64,000 nucleotides of DNA from positions 62,001 to 126,000 of the forward strand of contig JAJKHS010000116.1 in NCBI GenBank assembly GCA_021154885.1, given 5' to 3'. The position numbers and the translations under genes were made by a program. The notes below the pieces were generated by a model. The model was not told where the DNA came from. It saw nothing but the letters and a program-made list of their open reading frames with translations, and did not search any database. The stretch is from Thermoanaerobaculum sp. Its GTDB lineage: Bacteria; Acidobacteriota; Thermoanaerobaculia; Multivoradales; UBA5704. Below, piece after piece: positions 36,703-46,111 of the stretch. Each line of letters opens with the position of its first letter. Position 1 is the stretch's first letter.

Positions 36703-37482
36703 CTACGGCGTGAAGCTCAGGGTGGCACAGCCGTACTGGCCGCCGTCGTAGACGCAGGTCTTCCAGAGGTAGCTGTGGCCAGAAGTGTGGTCACCGGCCG
36801 GGGGAAAAGAGGTGCTCCAGGTGACGCTGCAACTCGGCATGCCGGAGAGCGTGCCGTTGATGACGGGAATGCCCACGCAGCCGCCTGGCGGCACTGCATG
36901 GCAGCGCGGCTGCGCGGAGTAGCCCTGGCCGGGCGACCAGTAGAGGCCCGTGCTGGTGTCCTCGAAGGTCGAGGTGACCGTGGACCAGTTGGCGCTGAAG
37001 CAGGCGCCATTGGTGGTGTCGTGCCCCGTGCCGGAGTAGGAGGTGGGAGGCGTTCCCGACGAGCTGATGGACGCGGTGGGGGCCGTCTTGTCCCAGATGT
37101 GCGAGACGGTGTTGGTGGTGGAGTTGTCCGGCCAGCGGATGTAGGAGCTGGCCGTCTCGTCGTTGGCTTGGTTCGCCCAACTCCACGGGCCCTTGGTGGC
37201 GTTGCCGCTGGCGTCCGTGCACAGCCAGCCGGGGGTGGTCTGCGGGGCGCCGCCGTTGCGGACCGCCACCAGGTCGCCGCAGGTGCTGGCGGGGCCGCCC
37301 GCCACGGAGAAGTACAGGTCCGGGGTCTGCGGCCAGTTGATGGTGTAGTTGAAGTAGGCGCTGCCGTTGGCCGACGCCATGCCCGTGCCGAGGACCAGGA
37401 GCAGGGGAGAGATCGCCAGCATCGTCCTCAGCCGGTTGCGGAGAGAGGTCTGGCCGGGCTTCGTGGTGGGTGTGTTTTTCAT
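36703..37482 (-). CDS. Secreted hypothetical protein
   Basis: MKNTPTTKPGQTSLRNRLRTMLAISPLLLVLGTGMASANG signal peptide; RBS-like GGAGG upstream. Confidence 0.7.
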   Translation of the reverse strand: MKNTPTTKPGQTSLRNRLRTMLAISPLLLVLGTGMASANGSAYFNYTINWPQTPDLYFSVAGGPASTCGDLVAVRNGGAPQTTPGWLCTDASGNATKGPWSWANQANDETASSYIRWPDNSTTNTVSHIWDKTAPTASISSSGTPPTSYSGTGHDTTNGACFSANWSTVTSTFEDTSTGLYWSPGQGYSAQPRCHAVPPGGCVGIPVINGTLSGMPSCSVTWSTSFPPAGDHTSGHSYLWKTCVYDGGQYGCATLSFTP

Positions 37483-37614
37483 ACTGCATTCCTCCAAATC
37501 GCTCGCGGGGCTCCGATGCCCCGGGCGAGGCGGGTCGGACCGCCTGCGCGGTTGTCCGACTCCACTTAGGAATGCGAGTTCTAAAGCGAGAGTCCGTCAC
37601 GGGCTCGCGGGAGG

Positions 37615-37660
37615 CGCGGCCCGGTCCGGCATCACGAACACCCGCTGCAGGTTTCTTCAT
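37615..37660 (-). pseudogene. C-terminal fragment homologous to the 43598-44035 gene
   Basis: Reverse strand encodes QRVFVMPDRAAPPASP* versus RRVFVMPDRAPDRAPVT*. Confidence 0.5.
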
Positions 37661-37747
37661 CTCGTGGGAAAATGCGTCTGTGCGTCCGTCCAAGAGAAGA
37701 GGGCCCTCATCGCGGTCGGGACGGAGCGAGCCTGAAAGGAAGTTGAG

Positions 37748-40700
37748 ATGCTGACATTTGCCCAGGCGGTGCAGGAGATGGACGCGACCGGGATGCCGGT
37801 CGTGGAAGGCTTCGCCGTTAAGCTCAAGGCCGGCGCCGACGAGGCAACCGTGACGGCGGCGCTCGCGGCCCGGCTCCCGAATTACGGGTGGACGGCCGGG
37901 GCCATGCCGGACGAGTGGTGGGTGTACCGCGGCAGCAGCGCCGCCTCCCCGGCGCTCGGCGAGGCGTGGGAGGCTGTCCGTGCCCTGAAGACGCTCCCCG
38001 GCGTCGAGAGCGCCGAGCCGCTGCTGCTCACCAGGCTGCCGGTGACGAACGGCTCCGACGCCCAGCGGGCCTTCCGGCTGTGGGGCAAGGTGAGCGATGA
38101 CCGCCTGGCGCAGATCAAGGCGGCGAGCAGCGATCAGCATCGGCACTGGTCGCTGGAGAAGATGGGCGTCTGCGACGCGAACGGACAGAACGGCGCCTGG
38201 GCCGCCTGGAAGGCGAAGCCCGGGAACGAGAACAGGTCGCCGGGGGAAGGGGTCCTGGTGGCCCACCCGGACACCGGGTACACCCGGCACGCGCGCCTCC
38301 TCCCACACCTGGAGCCCCATCCGGGCGACCCATTGCTCTTTGGCAAGAATTTCGTCGAACGCGATCAGCCCGACGGTTTCGATCCCATGAAGGACCAGTC
38401 GTTCGGCAACTTCCCCGGCCACGGCACCGGCACCGCCAGCGTCATCGCGACCGGGGACAGCCCTGCCGGCGAGCCGTGGGGCGTCGCGCCCGGGGCGAAG
38501 ATCCTGCCGCTGCGGGTGTCGTCCTCGGTCATCCACCTGAGCTTCCAGAACGTCTGCGACGCTTTCGTCGAGGCGATGGACCGCGACCGACCGGCGGACG
38601 TCATCTCGATGTCCCTCGGGGGGCCGGTCGGCTCCGGGCTGCTGAATTCCCTCATCCGCCGCGCGCTCGACCGCGGCATCATCGTCGTCTCCGCGGCCGG
38701 CAACAACGCCCCGACCGTCGTCTTCCCGGCCCTCATTCCCGGCGTCCTCGCCTGTGCCGCCAGCAACGCCCTGGAAGCGCCGTGGCGCTTCTCCGGCCTG
38801 GGCGCCGCGGTCGCCATCACCGCGCCGGGGGAGCTGGTGTGGCACGATTCGAAGAGCTTCGACCCGCACGGCAACCCGGTGGACCATCAGGAGAATGGCA
38901 ACGGCACGTCCTTCGCCACCGCCAACGTCGCCGGCCTCGCCGCGCTCTGGCTGTCCTACCACGGCCGGGCCAACCTCATCCAGAACCATTGCGACAACCG
39001 GCCGGAGCTGCTGCCATTCCTGTTCCGTCTCTGCCTCCAGAGGTCGTCCAACGCGGGTCCGAAGTTCATCCGCGGCGGCAAGGGCGGCTTCGGGGCGGGG
39101 ATCGCGCAGGCGGACAAGCTGCTGGAGCAGGCTCTGCCCACCCCCGCCGAGGCGGAGGAGGTGCGCAAGAAGATCCTCGCCGGGGAGCCCGACGGCATCG
39201 TCAGCTTCCCGGTGAGCAGTTGGTGGACGATCCTGACGCTGCCCACGCTGACCGCCGAAGGGCCGGTCTTCGCCGTTGGCGAGGTGGCGCAGGGCGAACG
39301 CAGCAAGCGGCTGGAGAGCTTCCTGTCCGGCAAACAGGGCCTCGTGCCCAAGACCGCCGGCGGCGTGGACGACTCCGACCGCGCCGAGATCGGGACGCTC
39401 GCCGGGACGGACATCCTCCTCTCCAATACCTTGGCGAAAGTCGCGCAGGCAGGGCGTGACAGTGTGTCCGCCGCGGCGGTGCGGCGCTACCTGCTGCGCC
39501 AGGAATCCCGGCTCTCGGACACCCTGCGCACCAAGCTGAAGGCGGCGCGGGATCACGGCCACAAGGCATGGAGCGAAAAACACCCCGAGCTGGCCGCCGC
39601 CTATCTCCTGCCACTCGCCGCGGACGAAGAGAAGAAGACCGCCTACGCCATCGCCCAGCCGCCGACGCGCAGGCTCCGGGCCTTCGCCTTCGATCCCAGC
39701 CTCGCCACCCGTAGCGCTGACGCCGCGGTCAATGAAATCACCATTCCGGTCGTCTTCGAGCGCGACCTGAAGCCGGGGCCGGTCGGCGACTACCTCGAAG
39801 TGGTGGACGTGGACCCCGCCTCCGATTGTGCCTATGCTCCGGTGGACCTCAACCACCCGTTCCTGCTGGCTCAGGACGGCCTGCCCCGCTCCGAGGGCAA
39901 TCCGCAGTTCCATCAGCAGATGGTCTACGCCGTCGCGATGAAGACCATCACCCATTTCGAGGAGGCGCTGGGCCGCCCGATCTTCTGGTCGCCCCTGCGC
40001 CCCTGGGACTGGCGCAGCGGCGACGACGATCGCGCCGACGAGCTCCTCAAGCTGGACGACAGCGGGAACGTCGTCGTGAACCGGCGGGGAAAGGCCGAAG
40101 CGGACGACTCCGATCAGTTCGTCCAGCATCTGCGCCTGTATCCCCACGCCCTGCGCGATCAGAATGCCTACTACTCGCCGCAAAAGCGGGCCATCCTCTT
40201 CGGTTACTTCCCGGCGGGCGACGGCGATCCTGGCGCGGAGTACCCCGGCGGCGTCGTCTTCACCTGCCTGGCGCACGACATCATCGCCCACGAGACGACC
40301 CACGCCATCCTCGACGGGATGCACGTCCGCTTCACCGAGCCGACCAATCCGGACGTGTTCGCCTTCCACGAGGCATTCGCCGACATCGTGGCCTTGTTCC
40401 AGCGATTCACCTATCCCGAATTGCTGCGCGACCAGATCGCCAGAGCGCGGGGGCGCCTCGACGCCGGAACGCTGATGACCCGCCTCGCCCTGCAGTTCGG
40501 GCAGGCCACCGGACGGCATCAGGCTTTGCGCGACGCCCTGGGTTACGTGGTCCGGCAGAGCCGCGCGAAAAGGGAGATGGAGTGGCGCGACCTCAGCGAG
40601 GAGCGCGAGATGGACGGGAGCGGCGAAACGAGCGTCACCATCGCCGATGCCGCCCGCGAATTCGACGAGGAGACACGGTATCAGTGGAAGCGGTTCCAGG

Positions 40701-41920
40701 CCGATCCGTCGCTGCTGGCGGAGGTCGACGAGCCGCATGCGCGAGGCTCCTTCCTCGTCGCCGCCGTCTTCGACGCCTACCTCCGCATTTACGAGGATCG
40801 CGTCGTGGACCTGAAGCGTATCGCGACCGGTGGGACGGGCGTCCTGCCCGACGGCGACCTGCACCCCGACCTGGTGAATCGCATGGCGAACGAAGCGTCC
40901 AAGTCCGCTCGCCACGTGCTCAAGATGTGCATCCGGGCGATGGACTACGTGCCGCCGGTCGACATCACCTTCGGCGAGTTCCTCCGCGCCCTGATCACGG
41001 CGGATTCCGACCTCGTGCCGAACGACGACCGCCGCTATCGTGTCGCCTTCATCGAAGCCTTTCGCAAGTGGGGCATCTATCCCCGCGACGTCCGGACGCT
41101 CTCCGAAGAGAGCCTGCGCTGGTCGTCGCCTTCCTCCGTTCCCACAGCTCTCCCGGAAGGGTTCAGCCACGTGCGGCGCGCGCTGTTCAACTGGCAACCG
41201 GGTGAGCCCCGTGGCGGCGTCTTCCAGGAGATCAAGACGGCCCAACGGATGCTCTGGAACTACATCCGCTATGAAATGCCCGACAACGCGGCCAAGTGGA
41301 AGCTGCTGGGCGGCATCGACACCAGGCGCACGTTCCAGGTGGCGAACCTGCGCCCCGCCCGCCGCATCGGCCCCCGGGGCGAGTTCCTGACCGAGATGGT
41401 GGTCGAGATCCTCCAGAGCCGGGATGCCCTGCCCTACGACAAGAACGAGAAAAAGGCGGAGTCGGCGCGGCGGAGCTCGGCGAAGGAGGAGAGCCTGGGG
41501 CAGGGCGGGGTGGAGGCGCCGGACCTTCCCCCCTTCCGTGGCGGCGTCACGCTGATCATCGGCATGGACCAGAACGAGTACCGGGTTCGCTATGCCATCT
41601 ACAAGCGGCCCGACAGCGCCGCCCGCGAGGCCAGGCAGCGCGAATTCATGCTCCGCGCCGGGGGAGCCGCAAACCCCGACGCCGCCGAGTACTCGTCCGC
41701 CAACCTGCCCGCGGGCTGGTACACCCGGGACGAAGTGCGGGCCCAGTGGTTCAAAGGCCGCGCGAGCGAGCTGGAGGACATGCGGGCTTCCTCCTGCGCC
41801 TGCCGCCGCGGCAGGATGGAGGGGGCCGAAAAGAAGGTCGCCGAGAAAGCCGCGAAAAAGGCCGGAGTCCCGGTTCCGAATGCCCTGACCGAACCCTTCG
41901 CCCTGCTGCACCGGGGCTGA
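37748..41920 (+). CDS. Dual-protease protein: S8 subtilisin-like domain plus HEXXH (M4-like) zincin domain
   Basis: S8 triad motifs VAHPDTGYTRH, GHGTGTAS, NGTSFATANVAGLAAL; zincin motif HDIIAHETTHAILDGMHVRFTEPTNPDVFAFHEAFADIVAL; no signal peptide. Confidence 0.88.
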   Translation: MLTFAQAVQEMDATGMPVVEGFAVKLKAGADEATVTAALAARLPNYGWTAGAMPDEWWVYRGSSAASPALGEAWEAVRALKTLPGVESAEPLLLTRLPVTNGSDAQRAFRLWGKVSDDRLAQIKAASSDQHRHWSLEKMGVCDANGQNGAWAAWKAKPGNENRSPGEGVLVAHPDTGYTRHARLLPHLEPHPGDPLLFGKNFVERDQPDGFDPMKDQSFGNFPGHGTGTASVIATGDSPAGEPWGVAPGAKILPLRVSSSVIHLSFQNVCDAFVEAMDRDRPADVISMSLGGPVGSGLLNSLIRRALDRGIIVVSAAGNNAPTVVFPALIPGVLACAASNALEAPWRFSGLGAAVAITAPGELVWHDSKSFDPHGNPVDHQENGNGTSFATANVAGLAALWLSYHGRANLIQNHCDNRPELLPFLFRLCLQRSSNAGPKFIRGGKGGFGAGIAQADKLLEQALPTPAEAEEVRKKILAGEPDGIVSFPVSSWWTILTLPTLTAEGPVFAVGEVAQGERSKRLESFLSGKQGLVPKTAGGVDDSDRAEIGTLAGTDILLSNTLAKVAQAGRDSVSAAAVRRYLLRQESRLSDTLRTKLKAARDHGHKAWSEKHPELAAAYLLPLAADEEKKTAYAIAQPPTRRLRAFAFDPSLATRSADAAVNEITIPVVFERDLKPGPVGDYLEVVDVDPASDCAYAPVDLNHPFLLAQDGLPRSEGNPQFHQQMVYAVAMKTITHFEEALGRPIFWSPLRPWDWRSGDDDRADELLKLDDSGNVVVNRRGKAEADDSDQFVQHLRLYPHALRDQNAYYSPQKRAILFGYFPAGDGDPGAEYPGGVVFTCLAHDIIAHETTHAILDGMHVRFTEPTNPDVFAFHEAFADIVALFQRFTYPELLRDQIARARGRLDAGTLMTRLALQFGQATGRHQALRDALGYVVRQSRAKREMEWRDLSEEREMDGSGETSVTIADAAREFDEETRYQWKRFQADPSLLAEVDEPHARGSFLVAAVFDAYLRIYEDRVVDLKRIATGGTGVLPDGDLHPDLVNRMANEASKSARHVLKMCIRAMDYVPPVDITFGEFLRALITADSDLVPNDDRRYRVAFIEAFRKWGIYPRDVRTLSEESLRWSSPSSVPTALPEGFSHVRRALFNWQPGEPRGGVFQEIKTAQRMLWNYIRYEMPDNAAKWKLLGGIDTRRTFQVANLRPARRIGPRGEFLTEMVVEILQSRDALPYDKNEKKAESARRSSAKEESLGQGGVEAPDLPPFRGGVTLIIGMDQNEYRVRYAIYKRPDSAAREARQREFMLRAGGAANPDAAEYSSANLPAGWYTRDEVRAQWFKGRASELEDMRASSCACRRGRMEGAEKKVAEKAAKKAGVPVPNALTEPFALLHRG

Positions 41921-41942
41921 TGCTCGAAAGGACGCGCGAAAA

Positions 41943-43586
41943 ATGTCTGGTCAACCTGGTCAACCTCAAGGCAGGCTGCTTCCCCAGTGGGGGGAGATCA
42001 AGATGCGCCTCTACGGGCAGGGCCTCGGCGACTGCTTCCTGCTGGCCTTCCCGCGCGAGGACAAACCGGAAAACCCCTGCTATCTGGTGATTGACTGCGG
42101 AGTCGCGATGAGCACGCCCGACAAGGACGTGCGCATCAAGAAAGTCGTCGAGAACATCTCGGTCGCCACCGGCGGGCATATCGACGCCCTCGCCATTACG
42201 CACCAGCATTTCGATCACATCAGCGGCTTCCAGGACGCCTGGCAGGAGTGGAAGACGATCACCGTGGACGCCCTCTACCTGCCCTGGACGGAGACCACCG
42301 CCCAGAAGGGGGAGCACGCGGGCACGGCCGACTTTCGCAACATCCTCGACCAGGCGGCGAAGAAGGCGATGGAGAAGGCGGCCGAGATGGGCATCCTCGA
42401 TACCCATCCTGGTTTTCGGGCGCAGGGGGATTTCCTCGGCGTCAGCCTGGAGGCCGCCGGGGGTGGGAAGATCAAAGGCCCCGCGAACATGGACGAGGCC
42501 ATGGCCTTCGCTCGCGGCCTTTGCTCCCCCGATAAGATCCGCTACTTCGAGCCCGGCGATGTGTTTCGCCTTCCGGAGACGGATTTTCACGGCTACGTCC
42601 TCGGCCCGCCGCTGCCGGACAACGTCAATCCGGACGGCAAGAAGTACATCGAGCTCCTGGTGGACGGCACCGACGGTGTCATGTATTCCTACGACTCCCT
42701 GGGCATGAAGGTGGACGAGGGCAAACCCGGCGGCGCGAACGCCTTCGCCTTGAGCGATGACCGCAGCCTGCCCGCGCTGGCCTCGGGCCTGCTCGCCGCC
42801 GGCACTCTCAGCCGCGACAGTGACGAAGGCTTCTGCCCCTTCGCTGCGGAAATCCGCCTCGACTGGGACAGTGCCATGGCCTCCCCGTTCTTCCAGAATC
42901 ATTACGGCGAAGCGAAGGAGAAAGGGGAGGACGGCGCGTGGCGGCGCGTGGACGCCGACTGGCTCGCCGGGGCCGCGAACCTGGCCCTTCGGGCTGGCGA
43001 TTACACCAACAACGTCAGCCTCGTGCTGGCCTTCGACATTCCAGGCTCCGACAAGATGCTGCTGTTCCCCGGCGACGCGCAGGTGGGCAACTGGCTCTCG
43101 TGGCACACGATCCAGTCGTGGCGCTTCCGCGACACCTCGGTGCCCGACAACCCGCCCGCCCCGAAGGAGAAAGAGGAGGAGAAGCAGACCCTGATGGAGA
43201 ACCTGCTGAGCCGGGTCGCCTTCTACAAAGTGGGGCACCATGCCAGCCACAATGCCACCATCAAGGAGAAAGGGCTGGAGAAGATGACCAGGGAAGACCT
43301 GGTGGCGTACATCCCCGTCAGCGTCCCCGTCGCGCAGGACCTCATGGGCTACTGCCCCATGCCTTTCTATCCGGTCGTTCGCGCCCTCCAGACGAAAACG
43401 CAAGGGCGCGTTTTCCTCCCGAACGGCCACGCCGTCGGACCCCTGCCTGCCGGCAAGACGAACGAAGATCTGCTGGCGGCGTCGGGGATCGTCTGCGCCG
43501 ACGACACCCTGCCCGCGAAGAGCCAGGGTGCCACCCTCCTGGAGGGGGAGGTCCCTCTCTATCTCGAAGTGACCCTCGCCGGCTGA
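41943..43586 (+). CDS. Metallo-beta-lactamase-fold hydrolase
   Basis: ALAITHQHFDHISGF HxHxDH motif; LLFPGDAQVGNW; VGHHASHNAT. Confidence 0.85.
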   Translation: MSGQPGQPQGRLLPQWGEIKMRLYGQGLGDCFLLAFPREDKPENPCYLVIDCGVAMSTPDKDVRIKKVVENISVATGGHIDALAITHQHFDHISGFQDAWQEWKTITVDALYLPWTETTAQKGEHAGTADFRNILDQAAKKAMEKAAEMGILDTHPGFRAQGDFLGVSLEAAGGGKIKGPANMDEAMAFARGLCSPDKIRYFEPGDVFRLPETDFHGYVLGPPLPDNVNPDGKKYIELLVDGTDGVMYSYDSLGMKVDEGKPGGANAFALSDDRSLPALASGLLAAGTLSRDSDEGFCPFAAEIRLDWDSAMASPFFQNHYGEAKEKGEDGAWRRVDADWLAGAANLALRAGDYTNNVSLVLAFDIPGSDKMLLFPGDAQVGNWLSWHTIQSWRFRDTSVPDNPPAPKEKEEEKQTLMENLLSRVAFYKVGHHASHNATIKEKGLEKMTREDLVAYIPVSVPVAQDLMGYCPMPFYPVVRALQTKTQGRVFLPNGHAVGPLPAGKTNEDLLAASGIVCADDTLPAKSQGATLLEGEVPLYLEVTLAG

Positions 43587-43597
43587 GTGGGGAGCCG

Positions 43598-44035
43598 CTA
43601 GGTGACTGGCGCTCGATCCGGCGCTCGATCCGGCATTACGAACACCCGCCGCGCCAGCTCCGAGCCGAGGGTCTCCGGCTGGTAGTAGCGGTCGAGGACC
43701 GAGGGCTTCCAGACCAGCAGGTCCGGGTTGGCTGCCGCGAACTCCTCCCAACTCCCGGCGGCGGCCCCGCCGCGCTCCATCCGCTCGCGGATGAGCAGCA
43801 GGAAGGCCCAGGTAATGGTCTCGTGGTACAGCCCCGGGTGGCCGTTGGCCGTGGCGAAGCGCCGGAGGCCGTCGGCAAAGCGCGTCAGTGCCTCCAGCGG
43901 CGAGTGGCGGCGCAGGTAGAGCCAGGCCAGACGGACGTGGTCCCGGTGGTGGAAGGCGGCGTTGGGGAGCGAACAGTCCTCGAAGCGGGCAAGGAATTCG
44001 GCGTCGGTCATGGCCGCCGTCGTCATGGTGCTCAT
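43598..44035 (-). CDS. Conserved hypothetical protein
   Basis: 145 aa; FHHRDHVRLAWLYLRRHSPLEALTRFADGLRRFA; 4-bp overlap with upstream gene. Confidence 0.75.
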   Translation of the reverse strand: MSTMTTAAMTDAEFLARFEDCSLPNAAFHHRDHVRLAWLYLRRHSPLEALTRFADGLRRFATANGHPGLYHETITWAFLLLIRERMERGGAAAGSWEEFAAANPDLLVWKPSVLDRYYQPETLGSELARRVFVMPDRAPDRAPVT

Positions 44036-44310
44036 GAGCGTGGCCCCTCCGGCGCTTCGATCAGACGGTGGCTGGCGGTGGCGTCCAGGTCCAGCCCGTA
44101 GATCCGCTTCAGCTCCGCGATCCGCCGCAGCGTCTCCGGGCTGAAGGGGCTCTGGCCCTCGAAGGCGTGGAGGACGATCCCCTCCAGCAGGTCTCCCAGC
44201 GACAGGTCGTAGAGCTCGGCCAGGGCCTTCAGTACCTTGAGCAGGCGCTTCTCCAGCCGGACTCCGGTCTGCACCCGCTCGACCACCAGCTTGTCTCCCT
44301 CGGGATTCAT
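44032..44310 (-). CDS. Small hypothetical protein, RHH/coiled-coil-like
   Basis: MNPEGDKLVVERVQTGVRLEKRLLKVLKALAELYDLSLGDLLEGIVLHAFEG; palindrome GTACCATGGTAC (44337-44348) upstream. Confidence 0.65.
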   Translation of the reverse strand: MNPEGDKLVVERVQTGVRLEKRLLKVLKALAELYDLSLGDLLEGIVLHAFEGQSPFSPETLRRIAELKRIYGLDLDATASHRLIEAPEGPRS

Positions 44311-44420
44311 GGCTCGGTTCCTCCTCGTTGAGGATTGTACCATGGTACCAAGGTAGTTCCGCAATCTCGGCGCCGCGGCCGGGGGTGGCGAGGGCTCGTC
44401 GCTGCTAGAATCGTCCTCGG

Positions 44421-44506
44421 GCCGGAGTGGCGAAATGGCAGACGCAGAAGACTTAAAATCTTCCACCCGAAAGGGTTTGCGGGTTCGAGTCCCGCCTCCG
44501 GCACCA
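44421..44506 (+). tRNA. tRNA-Leu (TAA), CCA encoded
   Basis: GCCGGAGTGGCGAAATGGCAGACGCAGAAGACTTAAAATCTTCCACCCGAAAGGGTTTGCGGGTTCGAGTCCCGCCTCCGGCACCA; long variable arm, anticodon TAA. Confidence 0.95.
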
Positions 44507-44519
44507 AATACCATAGGGA

Positions 44520-44817
44520 GGTCAGGCTTGGCGACGTATCGAGAGCGGAGAGACTCGAAGGGCATCTCCGGGGATGAGTACCAAAGGTTGATAGATGCCT
44601 GCGACGAGGCTTGCAGCGGGACCGGAGTCAAGCCCGAGACCGCTTGCGCCACACTACGGGCACGATGATCCTCGAAGCCGGCGGCAGCACCAGGGATGTC
44701 ATGGAGATGCTCGGGCAGAGAACGGAGTTAATGGGCAGAAGGTATGCCCATGCCACGGGAACGCACAAGCAGGGAATCGCCAGAAGGCTGGCTGAACGCA
44801 GGCGCGCAACTACTTGA
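44520..44817 (+). pseudogene. Tyrosine recombinase/integrase remnant
   Basis: GDEYQRLIDACDEA fragment, then in another frame RDRLRHTTGTMILEAGGSTRDVMEMLGQRTELMGRRYAHATGTHKQGIARRL; catalytic core R/H/Y region of phage-type integrases. Confidence 0.8.
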
Positions 44818-44903
44818 TACCGAGAGTCCGAGGGGTCGGCACTGCCATCCTCCGCTTGATGGGTTAATGACGATTCCATGGTTATCCACCAAAGGAGAGC
44901 TGA

Positions 44904-45110
44904 ATGTCTAAAGAAGATGAGTACGAAGTAGAGCGCGAGTTACCAAAACGTCCAAGCTTGCCCTCGTTTAGTGAGCCCAAGAGACGGAGGGAACCGAGTC
45001 ACCCGGGAAAAGTTCCAGTTCCATGGCCCGATCCAGAATGGCCCGATCCAGAACCACCAGCAATACCTCTCCCAAGTGAGCCAGAAAAGCAGCCGGAGGT
45101 GTGTCCTTGA
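44904..45110 (+). CDS. Small Pro/Glu-rich hypothetical protein
   Basis: 68 aa, overlaps next gene start, RBS-like AAAGGAG. Confidence 0.45.
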   Translation: MSKEDEYEVERELPKRPSLPSFSEPKRRREPSHPGKVPVPWPDPEWPDPEPPAIPLPSEPEKQPEVCP

Positions 45111-46108
45111 AAGAAGCAAGCGAGGTTCTGGACGGCGACTTCCTGCGAAGAATTATACTTCCTGGCGCAGTGGCCGCCTCATACGCCCACCCCTACCTTA
45201 GGAGTTGGCTGGTACCAATGACTCATAAGCAATACGGTTTAGAGGTAGGGCTTGTCCTGCTCGCTGAAGCTGTCTTCTTCGGGCTACTGGTAAGCAGCGC
45301 TACAGTTCCGATCTTTCAAGTCTATGAGGGTTTCAGGTTAAGGCGGCTAACCAGATGCGCAGAATGGTGGAACAGGAAGAGGCTCAAGAAGCTTGAGGCA
45401 GCCTACATGGCGCTTAATGCTCCGGGTCGTAAATTGACGGAGGAGGAGAAGAACAAGTCGAGCAAGCTTTTTGAGGGCTTGTCCGACTATTTGATTGTCG
45501 AGAGTGAAGGAAAGGCGGAATATACTGTCGAGCGGCCAACCCTGCTTGGCAACATAATGGCCACCTATGAACTCTACCCCAAGACGAGATATGGAGTCAA
45601 CGGTGTAGCGTTCTGGAATCACCTTCTTTCCCTTGCGCCTGAGTCCGCGAGGAAGTCCTTCGAGGAAAACGTCACGTTTGCTGACAGCATGGTGCTGACC
45701 TCGGCGACCGGAGCGCTTGTTTTGCTCGTAGCTCTATGCTCTATGTTGGGAAGGCTTATCGGTACGATAAGCGGACTAGCGATAATTAAGGTCTCTTTGC
45801 CTGTGGGTGTCGATATTGGCGGCTTCCTCGGTGGCGTGGCGACGTGGTTTCTTTTTTATCAACTGTCACTCCCTGCTCACCGGAAGGTGAGGTATGTGTT
45901 CCAAGCTCTAACAGACCTGACGATGCCTAAGTTTGTACGCTATATAAACGCCTTTGACGTGAAAAAAGCAACAGGTGCAGCAGCGAAGGCCGAAGAGGTT
46001 GAAGATTACTTAGTCCTACTCTATAACGCGAACGGTCAACCAAAGGAGATTTTCGATGTCGCAACCCTCGGCCCGGCACTCAGAAATTCGTCAAAGGAGG
46101 AGGGGTGA
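45101..46108 (+). CDS. Multi-pass membrane protein, hypothetical
   Basis: Several hydrophobic segments (VGLVLLAEAVFFGLLVSSA; VLTSATGALVLLVALCSMLG; IGGFLGGVATWFLFYQL). Confidence 0.65.
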   Translation: MSLKEASEVLDGDFLRRIILPGAVAASYAHPYLRSWLVPMTHKQYGLEVGLVLLAEAVFFGLLVSSATVPIFQVYEGFRLRRLTRCAEWWNRKRLKKLEAAYMALNAPGRKLTEEEKNKSSKLFEGLSDYLIVESEGKAEYTVERPTLLGNIMATYELYPKTRYGVNGVAFWNHLLSLAPESARKSFEENVTFADSMVLTSATGALVLLVALCSMLGRLIGTISGLAIIKVSLPVGVDIGGFLGGVATWFLFYQLSLPAHRKVRYVFQALTDLTMPKFVRYINAFDVKKATGAAAKAEEVEDYLVLLYNANGQPKEIFDVATLGPALRNSSKEEG

Positions 46109-46111
46109 ATC

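Noticed and set aside
36791-41911. 1706-aa minus-strand ORF
   Set aside because: Antisense to the S8/zincin protein, which has clear catalytic motifs; low-complexity composition of a GC-rich shadow ORF
41751-43751. 666-aa minus-strand ORF
   Set aside because: Antisense to the MBL-fold gene with HxHxDH motif
44337-44348. GTACCATGGTAC as a confirmed operator
   Set aside because: Perfect 12-bp palindrome but short; only suggestive without conservation data
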